Below the pieces are notes generated by a model that was not told where the DNA came from, did no database searches, and worked only from the letters and a program-made list of their open reading frames with translations. This document shows, piece by piece, positions 32,266 to 42,497 of a stretch of 64,000 nucleotides of DNA. Position numbers and translations under genes: made by a program. Each line of letters begins with the position of its first letter. Within the stretch, counting starts at the first letter, position 1. The stretch comes from an uncultured Lachnospiraceae bacterium (GTDB taxonomy: Bacteria; Bacillota; Clostridia; Lachnospirales; Lachnospiraceae), in assembly GCA_910578405.1 (NCBI GenBank), contig CAJTQO010000007.1:22328-86327 (forward strand), written 5' to 3'.

Positions 32266-35200
32266 ATGAAAATACAGTACCGACGCCAAAAATTTCAGGC
32301 GGACGCCGCCAAAGCGGTAGTCGATGTCTTTGCCGGACAGCCATATCTGATTCCCACCTATAGGATGGACAGAGGCAGTGGCAACTATCAGATTAGCGTC
32401 ACCGAAGAACGGGACTTTACAGGCTTCAGCAACCAGAGAATTGTGCCGGAGTTGTCCGACCAACGAATACTGGAGCAGTTAAATAAGATTCAGCGCCTTC
32501 ATCAAATTAAGCCGTCGGATAAGTTGGAAGGGCGGGAAAATGGATACAACCTCACCGTTGAGATGGAGACCGGCGTTGGCAAAACCTACACCTATATCAA
32601 GACCATGTTTGAGCTGAATAAGCGCTATGGCTGGAGCAAATTCATTGTGATTGTTCCCAGTGTGGCTATCCGGGAGGGCGTGTATAAATCCTTTGAGATG
32701 ACTCAGGAACATTTTGCCGAGGAGTACGGGAAGAAGATACGCTTTTTCATTTACAACTCCGCCCGGCTCACCGAAATCGACCGCTTCGCGTCAGACAGTT
32801 CAATCAATGTGATGATTATTAATTCCCAGGCGTTCAATGCCAAAGGCAAGGACGCCCGCCGGATTTATATGAAACTGGACGAGTTCCGCTCCCGCCGGCC
32901 TATCGACATTATTGCAAAAACAAACCTGATTTTGATTATTGATGAACCGCAGTCGGTAGAGGGTAAGCAGACGCGGGAGCGGCTGAAGGAGTTCCACCCA
33001 CTTCTGACCCTGCGCTATTCCGCTACGCACAAGAGCGACAGCATCTACAACATGGTGTTCCGCTTGGACGCTATGGAGGCTTATAACCGGCGGCTGGTCA
33101 AAAAAATTGCCGTGAAGGGCCTTATCGAATCAGGCAGCACAGCCACTGACAGCTTTGTCTATTTGGAGAGCATTAATCTTTCCAAAAGCGACCCAACTGC
33201 CACTTTGCAGTTCGAGGTGAAGATGGCTAACGGCGTACTGAAGAAAAAGAGCCGAATTATCAGAATCGGCGATAACCTTTATGACTATTCCGGTGGTCTG
33301 GAGGAATACAGAAACGGTTTCGTGGTCAAGCAAATTGACGGACGCGATGACTCTGTGGAATTCCTGAACGGTATCAAGATTTTCACTGGGGATGTGATTG
33401 GTGGGGTGGATGAGGATGAGATGCGCCGTATCCAGATACGGGAAACAATTCTTTCCCATATCCAGCGGGAGCGCCAGTTGTTTTACAAGGGCATTAAAGT
33501 TCTCTCCCTGTTCTTTATCGACGAGGTGGCAAACTACCGGGAATATGACTCAGCAGGCCAGGCGGTCAACGGAAAATATGCCACTATGTTCGAGGAAGAA
33601 TATGAAGATGTTCTAAGCAGTATGCGGCTTTCCATTAGTGAAGAGGAATATATCCAATATTTACAGTCTATCTCTGCGGCAAGGACGCACGCCGGATACT
33701 TTTCCATGGATGGCAAGGGTAAAATGATAAACTCCAAGGTGGTCCGCAAAGAGACAACTTCCGATGATGTAAGCGCCTATGAGTTGATTATGAAGAGTAA
33801 GGAGTTACTGCTGGATTGTGACCCGGTTCATTCCCCTGTGCGATTTATCTTTTCCCATTCCGCCCTGCGGGAAGGCTGGGACAACCCGAATGTGTTCCAA
33901 ATCTGCACTTTGAAGCAGAGCGGCAGCGATGTCCGCAAGCGTCAGGAAGTGGGGCGCGGTCTGCGCCTATGCGTCAACCAGAACGGCGAGCGAATGGACG
34001 CCAATGCGCTTGGCAACGATGTGCATAACATCAATGTCCTCACCGTCATTGCCAGTGAGAGTTACGACTCTTTTGTCAAAGGTCTGCAAACAGAAATGGC
34101 AGAGGCTGTCGCTGACCGTCCCCGCGCCGTCACAGTCGAATTGTTTGTCGGCAAGGTCATCAAAGATGAGCAAGGCAATGAACAGGCCATCAACCGGGAT
34201 ACGGCCTCCGCCATCCATTATGACATGATTGTCAACGGTTATATCGACCGTAAAGGCGCACTGACCGATAAATATTATGAGGATAAGGCAAACGGAGAAA
34301 TTAAGGTTGCGGAAGAAGTCGCCGATTTCGCCGCTTCTGTGCTTGATATCATAGATTCTGTTTATGACGGACACAGTATGCAGCCGGAGAACGCCCGCAG
34401 CAACAATGTGGAACTGCAAGTGGATGAGGACAAACTGGCTATGCCGGAATTTAAGGCGCTGTGGTCAAGAATCAATGCCAAATCCGTCTATGTGGTAGAC
34501 TTTGACACCGAAGAACTGATTCAAAAAGCCATCATCTCCCTGAACGGCAAACTGCGTGTTTCCCAAATTCACTTCCAGGTGGAAACCGGCATCATGGATA
34601 CAATCAAATCCAAAGAAGAACTGCTTTCCGGCGCGTCCTTTGCGAAGGAAGAATCCGGCAGCTATGGGGTGGCCGCGACGGCAAACTCCAATGTGAAGTA
34701 TGACCTGATTGGAAAGTTAGTGGATGAAACGGGGCTGACCCGCAAAGCCCTTGTGGCGATTTTGAAAGGCATTCGGCCATCCGCATTCAACCAATTCAAG
34801 GATAACCCGGAAGAGTTCATCGTGAAGGCGGCCGCTTTGATTAACGATGAAAAAGCCACAGCGGTAATCGAGCATATTGCCTACGATGTTCTGGATGACC
34901 ATTACGGCACAGATGTCTTTACTGCTCCAACCATCAAGGGCAGGCTTGGCGTAAACGCAATGAAAGCAAAAAAGCATCTGTATGACCATATCGTTTATGA
35001 TTCGACTGGGGAGCGGGATTTTGCCGCTGAGCTTGATACAAATACAAATGTGGCGGTCTATATCAAGCTGCCGGATGGCTTTTATATTGCAACGCCAGTA
35101 GGACATTATAACCCGGACTGGGCGATTGCTTTTTATGAGGGAACCGTTAAGCACATTTATTTTGTGGCAGAAACAAAAGGCTCTATGAGTTCCATGCAAC

Positions 35201-35325
35201 TGCGGCTGATTGAGCAATCTAAAATCCATTGCGCAAGGGAACACTTCAAAGCTATTTCAGGCGATAATGTGGTGTATGATGTGGTAGACAGCTATAAATC
35301 GTTGCTGGAGAAGGTCATGCGCTGA
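32266..35325 (+). CDS. res: type III restriction enzyme Res subunit
   Basis: A 1019-aa helicase-nuclease. Superfamily 2 motifs: Walker A METGVGKTYT near residue 100, motif II IIDEPQS near 225, motif III YSATH, and motif VI QEVGRGLRLC. The C-terminus has the PD-(D/E)xK nuclease site NPDWAI then AETKG at about 950-970. ATG 32266 is preceded by AGGAGG at 9 bp. With Mod it forms the ATP-dependent complex that cuts DNA carrying unmethylated head-to-head sites. Intact over its length. Confidence 0.94.
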   Translation: MKIQYRRQKFQADAAKAVVDVFAGQPYLIPTYRMDRGSGNYQISVTEERDFTGFSNQRIVPELSDQRILEQLNKIQRLHQIKPSDKLEGRENGYNLTVEMETGVGKTYTYIKTMFELNKRYGWSKFIVIVPSVAIREGVYKSFEMTQEHFAEEYGKKIRFFIYNSARLTEIDRFASDSSINVMIINSQAFNAKGKDARRIYMKLDEFRSRRPIDIIAKTNLILIIDEPQSVEGKQTRERLKEFHPLLTLRYSATHKSDSIYNMVFRLDAMEAYNRRLVKKIAVKGLIESGSTATDSFVYLESINLSKSDPTATLQFEVKMANGVLKKKSRIIRIGDNLYDYSGGLEEYRNGFVVKQIDGRDDSVEFLNGIKIFTGDVIGGVDEDEMRRIQIRETILSHIQRERQLFYKGIKVLSLFFIDEVANYREYDSAGQAVNGKYATMFEEEYEDVLSSMRLSISEEEYIQYLQSISAARTHAGYFSMDGKGKMINSKVVRKETTSDDVSAYELIMKSKELLLDCDPVHSPVRFIFSHSALREGWDNPNVFQICTLKQSGSDVRKRQEVGRGLRLCVNQNGERMDANALGNDVHNINVLTVIASESYDSFVKGLQTEMAEAVADRPRAVTVELFVGKVIKDEQGNEQAINRDTASAIHYDMIVNGYIDRKGALTDKYYEDKANGEIKVAEEVADFAASVLDIIDSVYDGHSMQPENARSNNVELQVDEDKLAMPEFKALWSRINAKSVYVVDFDTEELIQKAIISLNGKLRVSQIHFQVETGIMDTIKSKEELLSGASFAKEESGSYGVAATANSNVKYDLIGKLVDETGLTRKALVAILKGIRPSAFNQFKDNPEEFIVKAAALINDEKATAVIEHIAYDVLDDHYGTDVFTAPTIKGRLGVNAMKAKKHLYDHIVYDSTGERDFAAELDTNTNVAVYIKLPDGFYIATPVGHYNPDWAIAFYEGTVKHIYFVAETKGSMSSMQLRLIEQSKIHCAREHFKAISGDNVVYDVVDSYKSLLEKVMR

Positions 35326-36134
35326 CAGTTTCTGCTTGCTGGGGTAGCGCCACAACCCCCTTGAACAGCCTTGTGGCTGGCTGCTTGTGCATGAGAATGG
35401 GAAGAAAATCCTGCATTTGGGTTTTGTCAAATCAGAAAGTGGCAAAGACTTTTATCATTGCAATTCTTTTATGGCGACTTATCGGAATGACCGTGACAGG
35501 GATTCTTTTTTCGTAATCTGCCACACCGTTATGAGATAACAAAGATTGTATGGGAAAATAAGGGCACAAAGCATAAAGAAGTTATTTACCAAAACATGGC
35601 CCCTTGTTCTCAATATTTGCAAGGTAGGGCGGCGAGATAAACATTTCGTCGCTTACTTTTTGCAGCTTTCCTTGTGTCCTGTCCGCGCCGCCTTTATTGC
35701 TTCCCCCAAAGCTTTAAAGTCGTATTTCGGTATTGGTCTTTTTTGCCATATTTATTCACTCTATTACATTTTATTACAATAAGCTGGCGCTTGCAAAGCA
35801 TGGCAGCGTTTGTTGTTCACTTTTCCCTTAAAGAAAGGACGGGCGAATTATGGAATATATGTCTTGTCCCGAAGCTGCGAAGAAATAGGGCATTTCAGAA
35901 AGACGGGCACAGAAACTTTGTGAGGACAATCGAATACCGGGCATTTCAAAAATGGCTATATGTGGTTGATGCCAAAAGACGCAGAATAACCAACAGACAA
36001 ACGAATAAAGAAGAAAAAACTTTGACTTTTACTGATGCAACCGTAATTGCCCGTAGTAGTTGCGGCAATGTAATAGGTTCTTTATAGTAGGTAAGTATAA
36101 TTATTGTTAAAATATATCTCAAAGGAGGTTCATT
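35326..36134. other. intergenic stretch with a decayed HTH gene
   Basis: At 35850-36010 a broken frame encodes MEYMSCPEAAKK, stop, GISERRAQKLCEDNRIPGIS: a small DNA-binding protein killed by a nonsense codon and a later frameshift. 35340-35520 contains an unassigned coding-like remnant. No intact gene is supported. Confidence 0.6.
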
Positions 36135-36674
36135 ATGCCATTATCAAATAAAATATATGAATTAAGAAAGAGTAATGGAATGTCGCAAGAAGCATTGGCT
36201 GAAAAAATAAATGTTTCAAGACAATCTATTTCTAAATGGGAGTCTGGCGAAACAGTGCCGGAGATTGAGCGCATAATAGAATTAAGTAAAGTGTTTAGCG
36301 TTTCAACAGATTACCTTTTATTGTCTGGTGAAGTAGAAACTTTGACAAATCGAACAAAGCAGTTAGAAAAACAACATGAGGATTTGCAGGAGAAAATAAA
36401 AAAAGAGCATATTAAAAGTTTCCGCATATTAAGTAGTTGCTTCATATATGCGATTGCATTAGCAGTTTTCTTTTTCCTCCAATTGCCACTGCCATATCTT
36501 GAGCCATTTGGAAATTCTCTGTCAACAGCCTTAATTGAATTAGCAATAATTTTCTTTCTTGCGACTGCTATTGTAATAGGGGTAAATTTACAGATAATTA
36601 AAAAGAGCCTGATTACAATATTTAATAATGAGGATAATCAAGATGAAAATAAGAAATGTAATGACAGGAGCTGA
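36135..36674 (+). CDS. XRE-family regulator with C-terminal membrane segments
   Basis: A 179-aa protein. Residues 1-65 are a Cro/CI HTH (NGMSQEALAEKINVSRQSIS), then a coiled coil near 72-95 and two hydrophobic helices (FIYAIALAVFFFLQLPL; ALIELAIIFFLATAIVIGV). AAAGGAGG lies 6-7 bp before ATG. A membrane-tethered repressor is likely. The following frameshifted membrane gene overlaps its end region. Confidence 0.83.
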   Translation: MPLSNKIYELRKSNGMSQEALAEKINVSRQSISKWESGETVPEIERIIELSKVFSVSTDYLLLSGEVETLTNRTKQLEKQHEDLQEKIKKEHIKSFRILSSCFIYAIALAVFFFLQLPLPYLEPFGNSLSTALIELAIIFFLATAIVIGVNLQIIKKSLITIFNNEDNQDENKKCNDRS

Positions 36675-36678
36675 AAAA

Positions 36679-37141
36679 ATGCGGATAGCACATGTTTTTT
36701 CTGCAATATGCGCTATGTTAGCAATACTTCTATTTATACTATTATTTTACACCCCATTGTTTCATCCAGGACGCATTTATTATGACAATGACTTACTTCT
36801 TAATGCACATGATAATTATCAATGTTCTGCAACTTATGGAATGTCAATAACCCCTAATCACGAGAACAAAATCTCATCCGAAAATTTTTCGGGTATGCGA
36901 ACAGTTTATGCATTTGTTTTAAACGTGGATACGCAGATTTCAATTTCGTGGGATATAAATGTAAGGAAATTTCAAAATAGTTTTAGTTGATTTAGAAAAT
37001 TCAAAAATAGAAATGGTAATATGCGATGGAACAGATAGCAATAGTATAGAGAACTATGAGTTGTCTGCCGGAGAATACCGAATTAGATTTGTCGGAGATA
37101 GAGCAAACCTAAACGGAGACTTTTATATTTCACAGACTAAA
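36679..37141 (+). pseudogene. small membrane-anchored protein, frameshifted
   Basis: ATG 36679 (AGGAG 8 bp upstream) opens a frame with one N-terminal membrane helix (FSAICAMLAILLFILLF) and an extracytoplasmic beta-rich part. The frame breaks near 36961-36970; a second frame continues GNFKIVLVDLENSKIEM to YISQTK and a stop at 37141. A single-base indel separates the two. Family not recognised; it is coupled to the upstream XRE-membrane gene. Confidence 0.6.
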
Positions 37142-37239
37142 TAGTTCAATCTGACTGTGCTGCAATAGAACGGAAAATAAAAAGAAACGTTGTTTGGCGG
37201 CAGAGTTTTCACACACCTAATAATAACAATAGCCTGATG

Positions 37240-37274
37240 GCGGTTTTGAAAATCAAAACCGCTGTTTTCTTTTT
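37240..37274 (+). terminator. Rho-independent terminator
   Basis: Perfect 10-bp stem GCGGTTTTGA/TCAAAACCGC with a 3-nt loop, followed by TGTTTTCTTTTTC. Confidence 0.8.
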
Positions 37275-37387
37275 CAAAAACTTCCTTTTCAGATTGGTGT
37301 TGCCGAAAGTGGCTTCGCCAAACCATTCGTTAAAATATCCAAAGCGGACAATTATTCATTGGTGATGACTGCTCAATAAGCTGGAAT

Positions 37388-37912
37388 TTATTTTTGTATT
37401 TGTTCCATAAGAAAGTTTATATTTTCTTCTATGGGTTTTGTTCCGTTAATTCTTATGATGGGGCAGCTTAAAGACTGTATCCATTTTTCAACGGTATCTT
37501 CAGCTCTGGATTTGACCAAATCAAAAAATCGTTCTTCCTGTTCATATAAATCCCCGCCCAATAACATTCGATTGCCAAATTTCTGAAAGGAACGATTTTT
37601 AACTCGTTCTATCCGGATATTTTTGGGAACATCAATCAATACGGCATATTGAAAAAAGGGATAAATAGCTTCTCCATAATCGCCCTTTACAGACGCAAAA
37701 ACATAATTTTGATGTTTTTCAATCTCATCAAACAAAAGTCTTTCAACCTCTTCTCTAGTACGTGGAGCGGCATAAATATAGGTGGGGTTTGTTTTAGGAA
37801 AATACAAGTCTTCATTATCTATAAAATAAAAATGCAGTTTCTGTGCAAGAGCCTTTCCCAGTGTACTCTTTCCCGAGCCGTTTAAACCGCATATCAAAAT
37901 CCCTGTTCCCAT
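37388..37912 (-). CDS. P-loop kinase-like ATPase
   Basis: A 174-aa protein with Walker A GLNGSGKST at residues 9-17 near the N-terminus, followed by LAQKLHFYFIDNEDLYF and AVLIDVPKNIRIERVKNRSF, the layout of adenylate/shikimate-kinase-like small-molecule kinases. The substrate is unknown. It could be a resistance-type phosphotransferase or a zeta-like kinase; no antitoxin is adjacent. The start codon ATG is followed directly by the nucleotide-binding strand, as usual for the fold. Confidence 0.75.
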   Translation of the reverse strand: MGTGILICGLNGSGKSTLGKALAQKLHFYFIDNEDLYFPKTNPTYIYAAPRTREEVERLLFDEIEKHQNYVFASVKGDYGEAIYPFFQYAVLIDVPKNIRIERVKNRSFQKFGNRMLLGGDLYEQEERFFDLVKSRAEDTVEKWIQSLSCPIIRINGTKPIEENINFLMEQIQK

Positions 37913-38047
37913 AAGCTGCTCCCTTAAATTCCGATTGTGATTTGATGAATTTCAAGGGAAATATTAGCTGTTGCATTTTGTTATTAAAATACCCGCTAAC
38001 CCTTAAGTTTATCGCAGGTGAGCTTTCCCTTAAAGTTTCCCTTGTGT

Positions 38048-38301
38048 TACAGTTCTTTTTGGTTCAACCCATCTGCAATCAGCGCCGCATTGATGTTTTC
38101 CATATTTGACAGGCATATCAATTCATTTATGCTCGCATAATCCATGATATTACCCTTTTTATCAGGATTCCTATGCCGCCATTGTTTTGCCGTCATGCCA
38201 AATAGCGCCATATTCAGCGCATCAGCTTCTGATGCATAAATAATAGAAGTCTGTTGTGGCGTAAGTTTTGGCGGAATGAGATTGGCTTTGATTGCATCAG
38301 T
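38048..38301 (-). pseudogene. C-terminal remnant of a KilA-N-domain protein
   Basis: A start-less minus-strand segment encodes LIPPKLTPQQTSIIYASEAD, ALFGMTAKQWR and DGLNQKEL, typical of the C-terminal half of clostridial KilA-N domain proteins. It stops at 38048. The DNA-binding half is missing. Confidence 0.65.
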
Positions 38302-38313
38302 TATCTATGCCGC

Positions 38314-39054
38314 CTACAATTTTATTAACTTGCCATTATCAAAATAATAGATATCTTCTCTCTTATATCCATATTTTGAATCAGGAATACTGATGTGCGG
38401 TTCAAAGGTAAACATTTCGACATCTGATAATCTTTTATGGTTTCCTTTTTCGGTATATATCCTATCATTTTTATGTTTCGCAATAGAATGTCCAAGGTTT
38501 CCAAGAAAATCCAAGTTAAGAAATCCTTTTTTCACTATTAAATCATTCATGAAACAGTATAATTCCTCAAATGTCATATCCGGCGTTGCTATATCAATTA
38601 GAGTTTTATGCAGATATTTTTCCATCTGCAATCCTCTCCTCCAATCGTCCTTTTTTATTCTATCAGTTTCATCACATAAAACGCCATTCTCAAATACAAG
38701 CGTTCTTGCATAATCTCCCCAAATGTTATTCCTTTGAGGACTTAAATCAATCGTGATAATATCATTTTCCTGTATGGTTCTATCCGTCACGTTATAATCT
38801 TTGCCTGATACAGAAACAACAGTCTCATTTCCTGCAAAAACAAACGCGCCAACATCCCAATACCAAAAGGAATCCGCGCCATTTTCCAGCAGATAATTTT
38901 CACACAATGCTTTAATGTCCGGTAGATTCATCCCAACTTTAATCATACCGGCTGCATACTTTATAGTTGCCCGATTTAAGTTTTGCATTGCAAAATACAA
39001 GTCAAGCGTTTCCTTTGCCATGCTATGTCCATTGAATAAATGCTGTTTTATCAT
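38314..39054 (-). CDS. M24-family metallopeptidase-like protein
   Basis: A 246-aa pita-bread-fold protein (creatinase/methionine aminopeptidase family). DNITIDLSPQ, GDYARTLVFENG and GNLGHSIAKHKNDR are visible; they hold the expected Asp, Asp and His ligands, and a C-terminal FTFEPHIS and YKREDIYYFDNG provide the Glu positions. ATG 39054 overlaps the end of the upstream acetyltransferase gene by 32 bp, with AGGCAGGG upstream. Substrate unknown; family members cleave Xaa-Pro peptides or act on small amidines. Confidence 0.78.
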   Translation of the reverse strand: MIKQHLFNGHSMAKETLDLYFAMQNLNRATIKYAAGMIKVGMNLPDIKALCENYLLENGADSFWYWDVGAFVFAGNETVVSVSGKDYNVTDRTIQENDIITIDLSPQRNNIWGDYARTLVFENGVLCDETDRIKKDDWRRGLQMEKYLHKTLIDIATPDMTFEELYCFMNDLIVKKGFLNLDFLGNLGHSIAKHKNDRIYTEKGNHKRLSDVEMFTFEPHISIPDSKYGYKREDIYYFDNGKLIKL

Positions 39055-39457
39055 CACTGTTATACCCTGCCTTTCTGTAAAAATCCAATGTGCTTTTTTT
39101 CTTAGAGCCTGTGAGCAACATCATTTTATAGCAGTTTTCTTTTATGGCAATCGCTTTTGCGTAATCTAAGCACTGCGTTGCCAGTCCTCTTTTTCTAAAC
39201 TTTTCATCAGTTATTACATTTTCAATAAAAGCATACGGCTGCTGGCTGTGAGTCAGGTTGGGAATGATGACGCAGACACAGGAAGATACAATTTCTCCAT
39301 TTTCTTCCGCGACAATTACGTGATGATTTTTATCCTGAAAAATATCATTCCAAATCTGCAAAAGTTCAGCCGTTTTTTCCGGCATAGGATTATCATGTAG
39401 CTGCATATACAATCTTAATAAACCGTCTAAATCCTTTTTCAATATTTCTCTAATCAT
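39023..39457 (-). CDS. GNAT-family N-acetyltransferase
   Basis: A 144-aa acetyl-CoA-dependent transferase: IREILKKDLDGLLRLYMQL at the start, AFIENVITDEKFRKRGLATQ holding the acetyl-CoA loop (RKRGLA), and LLTGSKKKSTLDFYRKAGY at the end. Acceptor unknown; aminoglycoside-type or peptide acceptors are possible. It is translationally coupled with the M24 gene. Confidence 0.87.
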   Translation of the reverse strand: MIREILKKDLDGLLRLYMQLHDNPMPEKTAELLQIWNDIFQDKNHHVIVAEENGEIVSSCVCVIIPNLTHSQQPYAFIENVITDEKFRKRGLATQCLDYAKAIAIKENCYKMMLLTGSKKKSTLDFYRKAGYNSDDKTAFIQWT

Positions 39458-39619
39458 ATATGGAATCCTTTCTTATTATTCGTTTCTTTAGAATATCTTG
39501 GTTTAAAATACAACAGCTACTACTCCATTGGGAATTTCTTTATTATTCCGATTCATCCAGACAGTAATAATATTTTCTCGTCTATAATACCACATTCTTT
39601 GATATTTATCATCAAAAAA

Positions 39620-40030
39620 TTATAATGTATGGCAAAGATTGAAAGTACCTGCCCCTCGGTCTTTGTTTTCAAGTTCGGCTTCTAAAGCATTGCATTCCCT
39701 CCAAGCGTCAAAGATAATCCGGTTTTGGCGGTTCAGTTCTTTATAAATTTTCAGCAGTTTAGAATATGCGGCGGCTTCAACAGACATAACAGGCTTTGGC
39801 AGTATCTGTGAGGTTTCTTGCTCTGTTGTCTGCGTTTTGGGCTGCAATTTTCGTTGTTGTTTCTCAAAAGACTTTGCTGACAATTCCCTTGTTTTATCTA
39901 ATGCTTTAGAAATCTCATAATAATACTTCCCAGTTGTTCCGACTGACTGCCGAATATATCAAAGCATTCTTTGATGCGGTCTGTGAGATATTCCTTTTTA
40001 TGCGGCGTGGTGAGCAGATTATTCCACTAT
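39620..40030 (-). pseudogene. remnant of a mobilisation-type protein (C-terminal coiled coil)
   Basis: The open part (39620-39883, 87 codons) encodes KSFEKQQRKLQPKTQTTEQE and LNRQNRIIFDAWRECNALEA, a Lys/Gln-rich helix like the C-termini of MobA/MobL-type relaxases or replication relaxation proteins. Coding-like sequence with frameshifts continues to about 40030. Low certainty on family. 39458-39619 and 40031-40335 hold no gene; 40170-40330 carries a start-less segment (LGVYYGAVPEIKNFIQENY) that ends just before the next gene. Confidence 0.4.
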
Positions 40031-40335
40031 TTTTTGTAATTTTAGTAATGGCCTTCTCAAAAACGGTCAACGGATATATAATGTATTTGTATTAACTGTT
40101 ACGGTCAATAAACGCTTCTTACAAATGTTTTCCGAAAATAGCTACCCCAAAGCCCCAATGTCAGAAATAACAAACAAGAGCGGTATTTCAAAAGCAATGC
40201 TTTTTCATTAGGAGTATATTATGGAGCGGTTCCAGAAATAAAAAATTTCATCCAAGAAAATTATAATGATGTCAGTAAGGCGAGTGAAATGGCAGTGTTT
40301 GAGAAAAAGGTTTATACGCAGGAGGTGTGAATAAA

Positions 40336-41163
40336 ATGCAGCATAAAACAGTTTTGGCACAAGGCGGAATTGTGCATTATTGGATTATTAGAAATAGAAA
40401 TTCATCACACTGTATTGTTTTTACGCATGGCGTAACTGCAGACCATACGATGTTTGAAAAGCAGATACCCTACTTTTCCGATAATTATACAATTATTTTA
40501 TGGGATGTTCCTATGCATGGATTGTCCAGGCCATATCAACAATTCTCTTATCGGGATACCGCAGAAATATTACATCGTATATTGCAGAAAGAAAACATTG
40601 AAAAAACATTTATAGTGGGAATGTCTATGGGGGGATATCCAAGTCAACATTTTGCGGCTATGTATCCTGATATGGTAAAAGGATTTGTGGCATTAGATAC
40701 AACGCCGTTGGGGCTTAAGTATTACTCAAAATCAGATTTGTGGTGGCTGAAGCAAGTTGCTCCTATGGCAAAATGTTTTACTGCCAATCTTTTGCGAAAG
40801 AGCATGGCATGGTCGGTATCGGAGAGCCGTTATTCCTATCAACAAATGCTGTCTATGTTAAAGCCGCTGTCTAAAGCAGAAATTATTCAACAAATGCGCA
40901 TTGCTTATGAATATTTTATAGTGGAAAATAAAGATGTTGTTTTTTCATTCCCGGTATTGATATTGGTGGGTGATAAGGACAGCACAGGCAAGGTAAAGGT
41001 ATATTGCATGGAATGGGCAAAACAAACAGGTTATCCTTTGCATTTTATAAAACAGGCAAAGCATTTTGCCAATGGGGATAATCCAGAGCAGGTAAATAAG
41101 GAAATAGAAAACTTTATTATCGAAACCGTACACCAAGAAAGGAAAAATTATGCTGCACTATGA
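40336..41163 (+). CDS. alpha/beta-hydrolase
   Basis: A 275-aa alpha/beta-hydrolase fold enzyme. Oxyanion motif FTHGVTADH, nucleophile elbow GMSMGG near residue 95, acid in LILVGDKDSTG and catalytic His in AKHFANGDN. AGGAGGT lies 8 bp before ATG 40336. The downstream hydrolase gene overlaps it by 14 bp, so the pair is coupled. Substrate unknown; ester or lactone hydrolysis is plausible. Confidence 0.87.
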   Translation: MQHKTVLAQGGIVHYWIIRNRNSSHCIVFTHGVTADHTMFEKQIPYFSDNYTIILWDVPMHGLSRPYQQFSYRDTAEILHRILQKENIEKTFIVGMSMGGYPSQHFAAMYPDMVKGFVALDTTPLGLKYYSKSDLWWLKQVAPMAKCFTANLLRKSMAWSVSESRYSYQQMLSMLKPLSKAEIIQQMRIAYEYFIVENKDVVFSFPVLILVGDKDSTGKVKVYCMEWAKQTGYPLHFIKQAKHFANGDNPEQVNKEIENFIIETVHQERKNYAAL

Positions 41164-41887
41164 CGAATATGGAAGCAAGGAAAATCCGACTATCCTGCTG
41201 TTGCATGGGGCGGGTGCGCTTGATACATTTTGCGGACAGTATTGCTTTTCTGATAACTATCATCTTGTTGTGCCTCACTTAGCAGGTGCGGGAAAGGCTG
41301 CTGCTGAGATTTATAAGCCAGAGAAGGCCGTCGAGGAACTTTTTACGCTCATTAAAACCCTGCATAAAAAGCGGATTGGCGTAATCGGCCATTCGCTTGG
41401 CGGTCAGATTGCAATTATGCTTGTCAGCAAGCGGCCCGAATTATTTAATTTTGCCGTATTTTTAAGTGCATGGGTAAATCCCAAACCGAAAACAATTTGG
41501 ATGTACTGTTCTCTTGCAGGATTATCCGCCAAAATGCTGCATTGGAGATGGTTGGCGCTGCTTCAAGGAAAGTATTGGCATTACACCAGAGAACAAGCGA
41601 ATAATCTGGCGGAATATTTAAAACAGATTACTCCACAGGTGTATCGCTCTTTTTTTGCCAATACATTAGATTTATCAAAGTTATCGGAATATCAAGCTGT
41701 AACAATACCTATGTTAGCTATTTGCGGGAGTAAGGAAGTGAAAGATATGAAAGTTTCCCTTAAACAGCTTGCTCAAAATCCAAACTGCCGAGCGATAACA
41801 TTACAAGGAGGAAACCACGACTTTCCAATGCGAAATGCCAGGCAACTTAATCCAATGCTTAAACAATTTATAGTGGAGCGCTTATAA
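41150..41887 (+). CDS. alpha/beta-hydrolase, second of a coupled pair
   Basis: A 245-aa alpha/beta-hydrolase: LLHGAGALDTFC near the N-terminus, nucleophile elbow GHSLGG near residue 82, acid region AICGSKEVKDM and His in GGNHDFPM. It is only distantly similar to its upstream partner, so the pair did not arise by recent duplication. AAGGAAA lies 5 bp before ATG within the end of the upstream gene. Confidence 0.86.
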   Translation: MLHYDEYGSKENPTILLLHGAGALDTFCGQYCFSDNYHLVVPHLAGAGKAAAEIYKPEKAVEELFTLIKTLHKKRIGVIGHSLGGQIAIMLVSKRPELFNFAVFLSAWVNPKPKTIWMYCSLAGLSAKMLHWRWLALLQGKYWHYTREQANNLAEYLKQITPQVYRSFFANTLDLSKLSEYQAVTIPMLAICGSKEVKDMKVSLKQLAQNPNCRAITLQGGNHDFPMRNARQLNPMLKQFIVERL

Positions 41888-42281
41888 AAGAGAAACCATA
41901 TGGATAGGTTGTCCCGTTTGTGGCGGAAAGACTCGTGACAGGCTTAGATAAGAAGATGCAATTTTGAAAAACTATCCTTATTGCCAGATGATGACAGCAT
42001 TAAGCTTTTATAAATATGATGTGGCAGTTTAATGCAGTAAAGAAGAAGACAGGGCCTGTAAAGAAGTTTCAGAGCTTATTGTCTGCGGGCGACAGGTATT
42101 TTTGCACATGGAGGAAATGAAAAAAGCATCCGTTTCCAAAGGGGGATGATTATGAGCAAGTCAAAAGAGAGGTTATGGAAGCGGGGTATGATGGCAGACA
42201 AAATACAATTTAAACAATATCTGACGCGGGTTAAATGCCAGCGTCAGTGTTATAAAGAGGAAACCATGGGCTCCATCCCCC
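41888..42281 (+). pseudogene. remnants including a Cys-rich KTR-domain gene
   Basis: 41890-41985 encodes ETIWIGCPVCGGKTRDRLR then a stop and ILKNYPYC: a broken version of the small cysteine-rich KTR protein found in Tn916-like elements. 42152-42260 encodes KSKERLWKRGMMADKIQF without a family that I recognise. Nothing intact. Confidence 0.6.
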
Positions 42282-42488
42282 CTATTCCCTTTTATATTCT
42301 AAAAGATCTCCCGGTTGACAATCAAGAACATTGCATATAGCTTCTAAAGTTGAAAAGCGAATTGCACTGATTTTTCCTGTTTTCATTTTGGACAAATTTA
42401 CATTCGCAACGCCTACTTTTTCAGATAGTTCTTTTAAAGACATTTTTCTGTCTGCCATAACTCTGTCTAATCTCATAATTATTGGCAT
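42282..42488 (-). CDS. small XRE-family regulator paired with DUF2975
   Basis: A 68-aa Cro/CI-type HTH protein (MSLKELSEKVGVANVNLSKM, DCQPGDLLEY). It is the usual partner of DUF2975 membrane proteins in Firmicutes and lies 9 bp downstream of one here. Confidence 0.88.
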   Translation of the reverse strand: MPIIMRLDRVMADRKMSLKELSEKVGVANVNLSKMKTGKISAIRFSTLEAICNVLDCQPGDLLEYKRE

Positions 42489-42497
42489 ATCATCACC

